This document shows, piece by piece, positions 19,752-26,932 of a stretch of 64,000 bases of DNA. The stretch's first letter is position 1. Each line of letters opens with the position of its first letter. This stretch comes from Timaviella obliquedivisa GSE-PSE-MK23-08B (lineage in GTDB: Bacteria; Cyanobacteriota; Cyanobacteriia; Elainellales; Elainellaceae), in contig JAHHII010000001.1 of the NCBI GenBank assembly GCA_019358855.1, positions 558,001 through 622,000 of the forward strand, in the 5' to 3' direction. Position numbers and translations under genes: made by a program. The notes below the pieces were generated by a model, which worked only from the letters and a program-made list of their open reading frames with translations, was not told the origin of the DNA and made no database searches.

Positions 19752-19795
19752 AAAGAGTCCCGGCATTTTTAACGTGCCGGGACTCTTTGTGTTTT
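19752..19795 (+). terminator. Strong rho-independent terminator of tkt
   Basis: AAAGAGTCCCGGCA (19752-19765) pairs perfectly with TGCCGGGACTCTTT (19775-19788) over a 9-nt loop. A T-rich tail (GTGTTTT) follows. Confidence 0.92.
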
Positions 19796-19896
19796 AGGAT
19801 GCTTCAAAAGCCATGACAGAGAAATTAGAGCCGCGATCGCTGAGTATCAAATGAGCGAAGATAAGGGCGATCGGTGGCGAGTAAAGTAGCAGAAAT

Positions 19897-20043
19897 CATT
19901 CTTGGAGTAGCAATGATCATTCTGAAAACAGCAAAAATTATTCCAAGAGCAGCAAAGACCATTCCAGAAGTAAAAACCATCATTCTGGAAGTAATGAAGA
20001 TCATTTCAGGAGTAGCCATGATCATTTCAAAAGTAACAACGAT
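19897..20043. repeat. Seven-unit degenerate 21-bp tandem repeat
   Basis: Seven consecutive 21-bp units follow the pattern CATTCnnGnAGTAnnnAnGA with variation at most positions but no length change. Since 21 bp is seven codons, both strands translate as heptads: on the plus strand Ile-Ile-x-x-(Val/Ala)-x-(Lys/Met/Thr). Constant unit length with diverged sequence suggests an old expansion kept in frame. Confidence 0.8.
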
Positions 20044-20195
20044 CGCGATCAAAGCAACAAATCACGTAACAAAGGTTAGAGCGACCCTTGCGGTATCTGC
20101 AAAGCAGCGCGCGCCAACACAAGCTCATGCTTTATTAATCCTGCCCAAGTGCTCGAACTTGTGGATAATTAACGCAGACACATCCAAATCTGCCC

Positions 20196-22346
20196 ATGCC
20201 TGACTCTTCGCGAAACCAGGGAATTGATCAAACGACGCTGCACGATAGCGCGATCCAGCAGACGCAAGCCGGACAGGATGCCCTGAGTTTTCAAAATTCG
20301 CCCCATGCGATCGTCACGATTAATCATGTAGTGCAAACGCTGTTTCCGCCGCAGCCCCAGCTTCAGGTCGATTGGCAATGGGCAACGCAGATTTTGAAAC
20401 AACGACAGCAGCCAGAGATTCGGGGAAGATTGAAGGACGCGTTAATTCAGCAGCAGCAGTTGTGGGTAGAAGTGGAAGAGCAACCGCACCAGGTGGGACG
20501 GAATCCGTTGGAGACAGTACGACAGTTGCAAGTTGCAGACAAAACTCCAGAAACCCTAGAACCAGGGCAACTGATGGTTGAGGTGTTGGGGCGCGATGAT
20601 ATTCAGGGTCGGCTGTTGATTTTGGGTGTGCCGGGGGCTGGAAAAACGACGGTTCTCCTGCGTTTGGCAGAACAGTTGGTGATAGGAGCGCTGCAAAACC
20701 CCGAAACGGTGATTCCGATTATTTTTGAATTGTCGGCTTGGAAGGACGATCGCCAGGGGCTAGAAGCCTGGTTGATTGAGCAGCTTTACGATAATTTTGG
20801 GGGCAACCGTAAGACTTACAAGCAGTGGCTAGATCGGCGAGTATTGCTGCCGCTATTGGATGGGCTGGATGAGTTGGGCATGGAGCGGCAACGGAAATGT
20901 TCGGCAAAAATTAATGAGTTTGCACTGCATTATCCGCAGCTAGTGGTTTGCTGCCGCCTGAAGGAGTATGAAGAAGCGGGGGTGCGGCTGGATGGATTGC
21001 AGGGGGCAGTGTGTTTGCAGCCGTTAAGCAATGGGCAGATTCAAAACTATTTGGCGAAGATCGATCGCCTGGAACTATGGCAAGCAGTACAGGCATCGGA
21101 TGAAATGCAGCGGTTACTAGAGCCGGACGCAGAGGGCGAAGTAGGGTTGTTGCGGGTGCCGTTGTTTGTGGCGATGGCGGCGGCGGTGTATGAGCCTTCG
21201 CAGCGGTTTGGCAGTAAGGCGGAGTTGCTGGAGAAGTATTGGGAGCGACAGTTGGCGCGGGATACGCGGGAGAGCGATCGACGGCAGAAGGTGGGCGATC
21301 GGCAGTGGGCTTATAAGACAGTGGAGTTGGAACCCGATCGGCGGGATACGCGGCAGTATTTAGAGTGGTTGGCAAGAACGTTGAAAAAGAACAATCAGAC
21401 CGAGCTATTGCTTGAGAAAATGCAGCCGAGGTGGTTGGATACGCAGTGGCAAAAGTGGCACTATCGAATAATGGCTGGGTTAATTACTAACCTCATTTAT
21501 GGACTGATTTTTGGGTTATTTCTTGCCGCATTGATAGGGCTGTTAATTTACCTTGGACAGAGTCCAGACATTTCGCTTGATGAACCAGTTGCAATCGTTG
21601 CCGCAATTCTTGCCTGTTTATTTCTGGGCTTAATAGTTGGACTAGCTTTTGGATTAATCTTCGGACTAATTGGTAAATTTTTTTTCAAGTTGGATAATAT
21701 TCAACCTGTAGAATCCTTTCAGATTTCACTAACACTTGCAGTAAGACGTAAAGTTTTACAGAGCGTGATTTTTGGGTCAGTTATTGGGCTAATTTTTGGT
21801 TTGCTTGAGGGTTTGCCCCAGGGATTAGCTGTAATGCTAAAGCGTGCGTTATTCTATGCTTTGTTTTACGCAGCGTTTTATGGAGTTCCTTATGGATTAA
21901 TTAGCGGATTGAAAGAGGAATTAAAAGTGCGATCGCGCCCCAACCAAGGTACTTGGAATTCCCTACGAAGCATGATATTTACGGCTGCCTTAAGCTACCC
22001 GCTTAGTCTTCTTTCGGTGGCATTCTATCTGCCTGCCCAAACCTTAAATGGTGCAACCGAAGAAACGAAAGCAATAATTTTGTCTCCTCTCCCGTTTCTA
22101 AGCTTAGGCACAGGACTCTCGATCTTCATCGGCTTTTGGTTTGGTGGCGGATACTCCTTCCTTAAACACTTCGCTCTCCGCTTCATCCTTGCCTGCCACC
22201 ACTTCACTCCCTGGCGTTACGTCCGCTTCCTCAACTACTGCACCGAGCGCCGCTTGCTGCAACGGGTCGGTGGGCGCTATCGGTTTATTCACCGCGAGTT
22301 GTTAGAACACTTGGCACAGGGCGAGTACGGCAGCAACATAGAATAG
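20196..22346 (+). CDS. NACHT-domain NTPase with multi-span membrane C-terminus
   Basis: A 716-aa STAND-type NTPase. Residues 1-135 are an unassigned N-terminal region; Walker A is GVPGAGKTT at about 144-152, and Walker B is LLPLLDGLDELG at about 217-228, typical of NACHT. From about residue 430 there are several Gly-rich hydrophobic segments, consistent with five to seven membrane spans. The protein ends in a conserved tail (RRLLQRVGGRYRFIHRELLE). Such proteins are abundant in cyanobacteria and some NACHT proteins act in antiphage defence; a defence role here is inference. The xisHI pair starts 21 nt after its stop. Its last 100 bp recur in degraded form at 23132-23247 and 23911-23958. Confidence 0.85.
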   Translation: MPDSSRNQGIDQTTLHDSAIQQTQAGQDALSFQNSPHAIVTINHVVQTLFPPQPQLQVDWQWATQILKQRQQPEIRGRLKDALIQQQQLWVEVEEQPHQVGRNPLETVRQLQVADKTPETLEPGQLMVEVLGRDDIQGRLLILGVPGAGKTTVLLRLAEQLVIGALQNPETVIPIIFELSAWKDDRQGLEAWLIEQLYDNFGGNRKTYKQWLDRRVLLPLLDGLDELGMERQRKCSAKINEFALHYPQLVVCCRLKEYEEAGVRLDGLQGAVCLQPLSNGQIQNYLAKIDRLELWQAVQASDEMQRLLEPDAEGEVGLLRVPLFVAMAAAVYEPSQRFGSKAELLEKYWERQLARDTRESDRRQKVGDRQWAYKTVELEPDRRDTRQYLEWLARTLKKNNQTELLLEKMQPRWLDTQWQKWHYRIMAGLITNLIYGLIFGLFLAALIGLLIYLGQSPDISLDEPVAIVAAILACLFLGLIVGLAFGLIFGLIGKFFFKLDNIQPVESFQISLTLAVRRKVLQSVIFGSVIGLIFGLLEGLPQGLAVMLKRALFYALFYAAFYGVPYGLISGLKEELKVRSRPNQGTWNSLRSMIFTAALSYPLSLLSVAFYLPAQTLNGATEETKAIILSPLPFLSLGTGLSIFIGFWFGGGYSFLKHFALRFILACHHFTPWRYVRFLNYCTERRLLQRVGGRYRFIHRELLEHLAQGEYGSNIE
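22216..22317 (+). repeat. Direct repeat A: 3' end of the NACHT gene
   Basis: This segment encodes the conserved C-terminal tail. It matches 23132-23231 at a constant offset of 916 bp with about ten differences over 100 bp. The two copies bracket the xisHI pair. Confidence 0.85.
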
Positions 22347-22367
22347 CTCTTGTTTTATACTGAGGCT

Positions 22368-22781
22368 ATGCCTAGGTTAGACATCATTCACGACGCTGTA
22401 AAAACAGCCCTAATCAAAGACGGTTGGACGATTACCGATCCTTACGTGATTCAGTATCAAAAAACAAAGCTTTACGCCGACCTAGGAGCAGAACGCCCGA
22501 TCGCAGCTGAACGGGAAGGGCAAAAGCTCGTCATCGAAGTCAAAAGCTTCATTGGTGCATCAAAAATCCAAGACCTCAAAGAAGCACTGGGTCAGTATGA
22601 TATCTACCGCTATCTTTTAGAAGCAACTGCCCCAGACCGCAAGCTTTATGTCGCAGTCAGCACGATCGCCTACAATACCTTCTTTAATCAAGATGTGATT
22701 CAGCTAATCCTTAACAGACACCAACTGCCGCTGATCGTAGTCAACATAGAAATAGAGGAGATTACACAATGGATAAATTAA
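22368..22781 (+). CDS. xisH: XisH family protein (PD-(D/E)xK nuclease-like), intact
   Basis: A 137-aa protein starting at the ATG 22368 (MPRLDIIHDAVKTALIKDGW). The core has Asp in LYADLGAE and Glu-x-Lys in IEVKSFIGAS, the layout of PD-(D/E)xK nucleases; catalysis is not proven. The end IEEITQWIN is the usual XisH C-terminus. It overlaps xisI by 13 bp, so translation is coupled. The open frame can be extended to a TTG at 22350, but the ATG fits the family. It is the intact counterpart of the frameshifted copy at 11 kb. Confidence 0.88.
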   Translation: MPRLDIIHDAVKTALIKDGWTITDPYVIQYQKTKLYADLGAERPIAAEREGQKLVIEVKSFIGASKIQDLKEALGQYDIYRYLLEATAPDRKLYVAVSTIAYNTFFNQDVIQLILNRHQLPLIVVNIEIEEITQWIN

Positions 22782-23113
22782 CTGAATATCCGACACTGAT
22801 CAAACAAATCCTCACAGAGTACATTGAACTATGTAACCGCGCTCCTCAGCCGGGGATTGAAACCTTTTTAGTAGTTGATGAGCTAAAAGGTCACTATATC
22901 TGGATGAATCTGGGTTGGCAGAATGGGGAGCGGCTGGCTGGCATGACAGTTTACGTTCGTCTCTACGCGGGGCAATTTTGGATCGAGGAGGACTGGACTG
23001 AAGAAGGAATCGCTACGGAGCTAGTCCGGGCTGGAGTTCCGAAAGAAGATATTGTTCTAGCTTTTCATGAGCCTAAAATGCGGCAATATACCGACTTTGC
23101 AGTTGCTTCTTAG
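22769..23113 (+). CDS. xisI: XisI family protein
   Basis: A 114-aa XisI protein, with start MDKLTEYPTLIKQILTEYIE and end VLAFHEPKMRQYTDFAVAS. It starts inside the last codons of xisH. The strict pairing and overlapping order in both loci of this window suggest XisH and XisI work as a complex, as toxin-antitoxin pairs do; this is inference. Excision of an element is unlikely to be its job here. Confidence 0.88.
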   Translation: MDKLTEYPTLIKQILTEYIELCNRAPQPGIETFLVVDELKGHYIWMNLGWQNGERLAGMTVYVRLYAGQFWIEEDWTEEGIATELVRAGVPKEDIVLAFHEPKMRQYTDFAVAS

Positions 23114-23131
23114 CCTATTGCACTTCTTGAC

Positions 23132-23247
23132 GCTACGTCCGCTTCCTCAACTCCTGCACCGATCGCCGCCTGCTGCAACGGGTCGGCGGGCGCTATCGGT
23201 TTATTCACCGCGAGTTGTTAGAGCATTTGGCGCGGAGCGCGGAGTGA
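23132..23247 (+). pseudogene. Remnant of a NACHT-gene 3' end (repeat B)
   Basis: Translation in frame gives the same tail as the NACHT protein (RRLLQRVGGRYRFIHRELLE), then a stop at 23245-23247. There is no NTPase domain upstream, only the end of xisI. Either the xisHI cassette inserted next to or within a NACHT gene array, or a second NACHT gene was lost except for its end. Confidence 0.75.
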
Positions 23248-23293
23248 AGTACCATGATCAGCATGAGGCGATTAGATTTGGGAACCACTAATC

Positions 23294-23518
23294 ATGAATA
23301 ACAAAGTCTTAAATCTCACCTACGAAGTTGAACTTCAAGCAGGCGAAAAACTCTCCTTGCCTGATAGTTTGCTAAACAACATCGGTGCAGGACGCTGGGT
23401 GGTTACCGTTCAACCGATACCTCCTGAAGACTCTGTAGCAATGCTTGATCACACTGCTTTCCTAAACGGCTACGCTCCCGAAGACGAAGGGCTTTACGAT
23501 GACTATCTAACCCGGTGA
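23294..23518 (+). CDS. Putative antitoxin of a MazEF/PemIK-like pair
   Basis: A 74-aa acidic protein: a beta-rich N-terminus (VLNLTYEVELQAGEKLSLPD) followed by an acidic C-terminal tail (PEDEGLYDDYLTR). It overlaps by 20 nt the frame of a MazF-like protein, the usual antitoxin-toxin layout. I assign it from position and shape, not from a recognised DNA-binding motif. The start is the ATG at 23294. Confidence 0.6.
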   Translation: MNNKVLNLTYEVELQAGEKLSLPDSLLNNIGAGRWVVTVQPIPPEDSVAMLDHTAFLNGYAPEDEGLYDDYLTR

Positions 23519-23825
23519 ACTTTGGGTTGCCGATATTGCTTTTACAAACGGTATCGCTTCAAAAAAACGCCCTGTTTTGGTTCTCTGGTTAGATGACAAT
23601 GATGCCGTGGTCGCAGTAGTCACTTCAGCCTTACCCCGAAACCCAACCGATTTTTGCCTCAATGACTGGGAACCTAGCGGTCTACGTGTGGCTTCCACGG
23701 TGCGCCTGTCTCGGTTGGTTTGCCTGACCCAATCGTTGCTTTTGGGTAAAATTGGACTTATCTCTCCAACGGACGCAGCTCAAGCAAAAGAAATTTGGCA
23801 ACTTTATATCAAGCCTCAGTTTTAG
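23499..23825 (+). pseudogene. MazF/PemK-like toxin with stop at codon 4
   Basis: In frame from the ATG at 23499 the codons are Met-Thr-Ile-stop (TAA 23508-23510). Then an uninterrupted MazF-like frame follows: GELWVADIAFTNGIASKKRP, VLVLWLDD, and a C-terminus ending LYIKPQF at 23825. GELWVADIAFTNG...KKRPVLVL is the typical N-terminal block of MazF/PemK ribonucleases. No standard start codon lies between the stop and this block; a TTG at 23577 would remove it. The toxin is therefore probably inactive or made from an atypical start. A single substitution at codon 4 explains it. Confidence 0.7.
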
Positions 23826-23910
23826 ATGACATCAGCCTAAAAGATCTCACTTGCTACCTCCCGCACCTTGCTTAGAGCAGATTGGCGTGCTCTTCGATAT
23901 ACCCGCAAGG

Positions 23911-23958
23911 GGTCGCCATAGATTTAATTTTCACGAGTTGCTAGAGCATTTAGCAAGA
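23911..23958 (+). pseudogene. Second short remnant of a NACHT-gene tail
   Basis: One frame reads HRFNFHELLEHLARI, matching the YRFIHRELLEHLAQ tail of the NACHT protein at 20-22 kb. It is not preceded by an open frame. The surrounding 23826-24105 has no gene. Confidence 0.6.
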
Positions 23959-24105
23959 ATTCACATTTCTAGAATTGCCACCTTACGTATCAGCAGCAGG
24001 CAAAATCTGTACGCCCTCTGACAGAATTTGCTGAGATTCAATAGATAATAAGGGTTCTGCATCGGGTCAGGCAACTATCGATCGCATCAATAAGGAGAAT
24101 CTGGA

Positions 24106-25347
24106 ATGAAAGCTACGGAATTAAAAGGTAAAACGATCGCATTTGCAGGTTCTGGTGGTTTGGATAGCTGTACGATCGCTCGGTGGTTGACTGATTTAGG
24201 GGTACAGGTCATTTGTTTTACTGCTGATTTGGGTCAGCCCGATGAAGACGACACCGATGCAATTCGTCAGCGAATGTTGAAAGCGGGAGCCGCTGATTTC
24301 GTGTTGTTGCCTGTGCAAGAAGCGATCGCCGAAATTGGACTACAGGTCATTCACGCCCAAGCCTGTTACGAAGGACGCTACTGGAATACTACTGGCATTG
24401 CCCGCTGCGTGTTGACCCAGGCAATGATTCAAGAAATGCAGAAGCGCGGACTCACCATCTTCAGCCACGGCGCTACTGGGCGCGGCAACGATCAGGTACG
24501 GTTCCAACTGATCACCAATATGCTTGCCCCCGACTTTGAAGTGTACGCACCTTGGCGAGACGACAACTTTTTAGCACGCTTCCCCGGTCGCAGCGAAATG
24601 ATCGACTTCTGCCAGGAAAAAGGCTTATCTGTCACTGCCACCAAGGAAAAATCTTACTCAACCGATGCAAACCTGTTGGGTCTAACCCACGAATCGGGAA
24701 TGTTGGAGGCGCTGACTACACCCGCCCATTTTGTCAAACCTGTCATGGGCTGCTATGCGGTTGACGCGCCCGATGCTGCTGAAGAGTTTACCGTTCATTT
24801 TGAACAAGGGCGACCTGTAAAGGTGAATGGTCAGGAGGTCGGTTTAGTTGAAGCGTTTAAGCAAGCCAATGCGATCGGGGGAAAACACGGAGTTGGCATT
24901 GGTACACACCTGGTTGAAAATCGCTTTGTCGGCATTAAATCACGTGGCGTTTATGAAAGCCCTGGGGTAGAAATTTTAGGAACCTGTTACGGTCTACTGC
25001 TGCAACTAGTGCTCGATCGCCGCGCCCGCGAATTTTATGAGCAACTTTCTCTTCTGATTGCCAAGCAAATTTATCAGGGCTATTGGTACGACCTCGCTAC
25101 TCAAATGGCGCTGCAAGCCCTCCAGCCTACCGTTAACCTTGCCACCGGAACCATTTCTGTTTCCCTTTATAAAGGCAATATTTCCTTTACCGCCGCTAAC
25201 CACGCGCCTCACTCCCTCTACTCCGAAGAAGATGCTTCAATGGAAGGGATTGGCAGTTACAACCACGCTGACTCGGAAGGATTGCTGCGGGTATATGGCG
25301 TAAGTGCGCGGGCGATCGCCACCAGTGGACAAGTTAAAAAGCTGTAG
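24106..25347 (+). CDS. argG: Argininosuccinate synthase, E. coli-type
   Basis: Joins citrulline and aspartate with ATP in arginine synthesis. The N-type ATP pyrophosphatase motif is present as AGSGGLDSC (usually FSGGLDTS). Further blocks LGQPDEDD, GNDQVRF, KSYSTDANLLG, ENRFVGIKSRGVYESPG match the E. coli branch of ArgG rather than the shorter form usual in cyanobacteria. Length, 413 aa, is slightly short for that branch. A good Shine-Dalgarno (AAGGAG) precedes the ATG. It may be a second, horizontally acquired copy or a related ligase with changed substrate; the altered P-loop makes this worth testing. Confidence 0.8.
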   Translation: MKATELKGKTIAFAGSGGLDSCTIARWLTDLGVQVICFTADLGQPDEDDTDAIRQRMLKAGAADFVLLPVQEAIAEIGLQVIHAQACYEGRYWNTTGIARCVLTQAMIQEMQKRGLTIFSHGATGRGNDQVRFQLITNMLAPDFEVYAPWRDDNFLARFPGRSEMIDFCQEKGLSVTATKEKSYSTDANLLGLTHESGMLEALTTPAHFVKPVMGCYAVDAPDAAEEFTVHFEQGRPVKVNGQEVGLVEAFKQANAIGGKHGVGIGTHLVENRFVGIKSRGVYESPGVEILGTCYGLLLQLVLDRRAREFYEQLSLLIAKQIYQGYWYDLATQMALQALQPTVNLATGTISVSLYKGNISFTAANHAPHSLYSEEDASMEGIGSYNHADSEGLLRVYGVSARAIATSGQVKKL

Positions 25348-25362
25348 AGGGAAGAAAACCCA

Positions 25363-26007
25363 ATGAGCGATCGCTCTATTAATCGCCAATACGCCCCTGC
25401 CACCGAGCGCAACCGAGAACCCATCCTTAAGGTTTTGCTAGAAGTCTTGCCACAAGAGGGGACAATTCTAGAAGTCTCTAGCGGCACAGGAGAACATGCC
25501 ATCTATTTTGCGCCTCGGTTACATCCTCGCCGCTGGATACCGTCCGACCCTAACCCAGTCGCGCGAAACAGCATTGCAGCATGGCGACAAGACTCAACAG
25601 GTAATTTGTATCCACCGATCGCCCTGGATGCAAGTGAAGCTCGGTGGCTCGTCGAAATGCCGGAAGCCTTGAAGAATTTCGATTTAAAGGATCACCCAAT
25701 TAGGGCGATCGTCAACATTAACATGATCCATATTGCCCCTTGGTCAGCTTGCCTGGGGCTAATGGCGGGTGCAGGAAGAATTTTGCCGACAGGTGGCATT
25801 CTCTATCTTTATGGGCCGTTCAAACAAGAGGGTCAGCATACTGCACCTAGCAATGCTGCCTTTGATGAAAGCCTGCAAATGCGCAATCCTGAGTGGGGCG
25901 TGCGTGATTTAGAGGCAGTAATTGCTGCTGCACAGACAGAAAATTTGTTGCTCACACAGATTTATCCCATGCCTGCAAATAATCTTTCGGTTGTTTTTCA
26001 AGCTTAG
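25363..26007 (+). CDS. DUF938 SAM-dependent methyltransferase-like protein
   Basis: A 214-aa protein of the DUF938 family. Family landmarks are QYAPATERNREPILKVL at the start, the SAM-binding loop EVSSGTGEHAIYFA, and NMIHIAPWSACLGL and YGPFKQEGQHT in the second half. It starts 15 bp after argG, so both probably form one transcript. No substrate is known. Confidence 0.88.
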   Translation: MSDRSINRQYAPATERNREPILKVLLEVLPQEGTILEVSSGTGEHAIYFAPRLHPRRWIPSDPNPVARNSIAAWRQDSTGNLYPPIALDASEARWLVEMPEALKNFDLKDHPIRAIVNINMIHIAPWSACLGLMAGAGRILPTGGILYLYGPFKQEGQHTAPSNAAFDESLQMRNPEWGVRDLEAVIAAAQTENLLLTQIYPMPANNLSVVFQA

Positions 26008-26224
26008 AAGAATATCATTCGATCCCTCACGACCCCTCATACCCCGTTATTCTTGAACGTAGTACCTAAAGGGATTGACGGAAGAATAAGGACTTCAGAT
26101 CTTTTCTCCCGTCAATTCCATCATTTTCTCCCGTCAACCCCATCAATAGATCAACTCTGCCAAGAGACAAGGGGATCTCTAAGTCTAAGCCTTCACCATC
26201 AAGGGTTTAGAACACGTCCTAGCC

Positions 26225-26932
26225 TTAGCCCAAATAAGCTTGCCGAATGCGTTCATCGGTCAGCAAGTCTGCGGCATTGCGGGTGAAGCTGACTTGTCCG
26301 GCTTCTAAAACATAGGCGCGATCGGCAGTTTGAAGTGCCAGCTTAGCGTTTTGTTCTACCAGTAAAATCGTCACGCCCTGCTGATGCAGTTGCCGAATCA
26401 CCGCGAAAATTCCTAACATGACTTGCGGTGCCAACCCCAGGCTAGGTTCATCCAGCAGCAGCAGTTTAGGACGGCTCATCACCGCACGAGCGATCGCCAG
26501 CATTTGTTGCTCTCCTCCGCTCAATGTTCCGGCTAGCTGGTGCCGCCGCTCTCTTAAACGCGGAAAGGTGAGAAACTGCCGCTCAATGTCTGCCCTAACG
26601 CCTAACCGATCCGAGCGAATGTAAGCCCCCAGTTCCAAGTTTCTCAGCACCGTCTGCCGTGCCAAAATCCGCCTTCCCTCTGGGCTGTGGGCAATTCCTA
26701 ACTTCACCATTTGATCGGGCGATCGCTGCGCAATATCCTGCCCTTCATAAAAAATCTTGCCCTCTACAGGAGTCAGCAACCGCGAAATTGCCTTCAACAG
26801 TGTGCTTTTTCCGGCTCCATTGGCTCCAATCAGGGTGACAATTTCTCCGGCATTCACGACCAAATCAATCTGCCGGAGCGCTTGAATTGCCCCATAATTA
26901 ACCGACAACCCCCGAATTTCTAGCAGCGTCAT
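26225..26932 (-). CDS. livF: ABC transporter ATPase, branched-chain/neutral amino acid (LivF-type)
   Basis: A 235-aa ATPase: Walker A GANGAGKST, signature LSGGEQQMLAIARA, Walker B LLLLDEPSLGLAP, and the H-loop region as TILLVEQNAK. This is the LivF subtype. It overlaps the upstream permease-ATPase fusion by four bases (ATGA), so translation is coupled. It is the last gene of a four-gene operon resembling the Nat neutral amino-acid system of Anabaena. Confidence 0.92.
   Translation of the reverse strand: MTLLEIRGLSVNYGAIQALRQIDLVVNAGEIVTLIGANGAGKSTLLKAISRLLTPVEGKIFYEGQDIAQRSPDQMVKLGIAHSPEGRRILARQTVLRNLELGAYIRSDRLGVRADIERQFLTFPRLRERRHQLAGTLSGGEQQMLAIARAVMSRPKLLLLDEPSLGLAPQVMLGIFAVIRQLHQQGVTILLVEQNAKLALQTADRAYVLEAGQVSFTRNAADLLTDERIRQAYLG

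Larger units (their letters stand above)
19711..20195. other. Gap between tkt and the NACHT gene: terminator plus repeat tract
   Basis: These 485 bp contain the tkt terminator (19752-19795) and a degenerate 21-bp tandem repeat (19897-20043). A plus-strand frame from a GTG at 19874 to 20203 crosses the repeat and overlaps the start of the NACHT gene by 8 nt. I do not call it a gene, because its composition is entirely explained by the repeat. Confidence 0.55.

Noticed and set aside
19874-20203. 109-codon ORF across the 21-bp repeat
   Set aside because: Only a GTG start, no ribosome site, and its pattern is wholly due to the repeat; kept as an observation, not as a gene.
26053-26286. 77-codon ORF downstream of the DUF938 gene
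   Set aside because: It overlaps livF antisense and shows no family pattern; the region has only a weak inverted repeat around GGATTGACGG.
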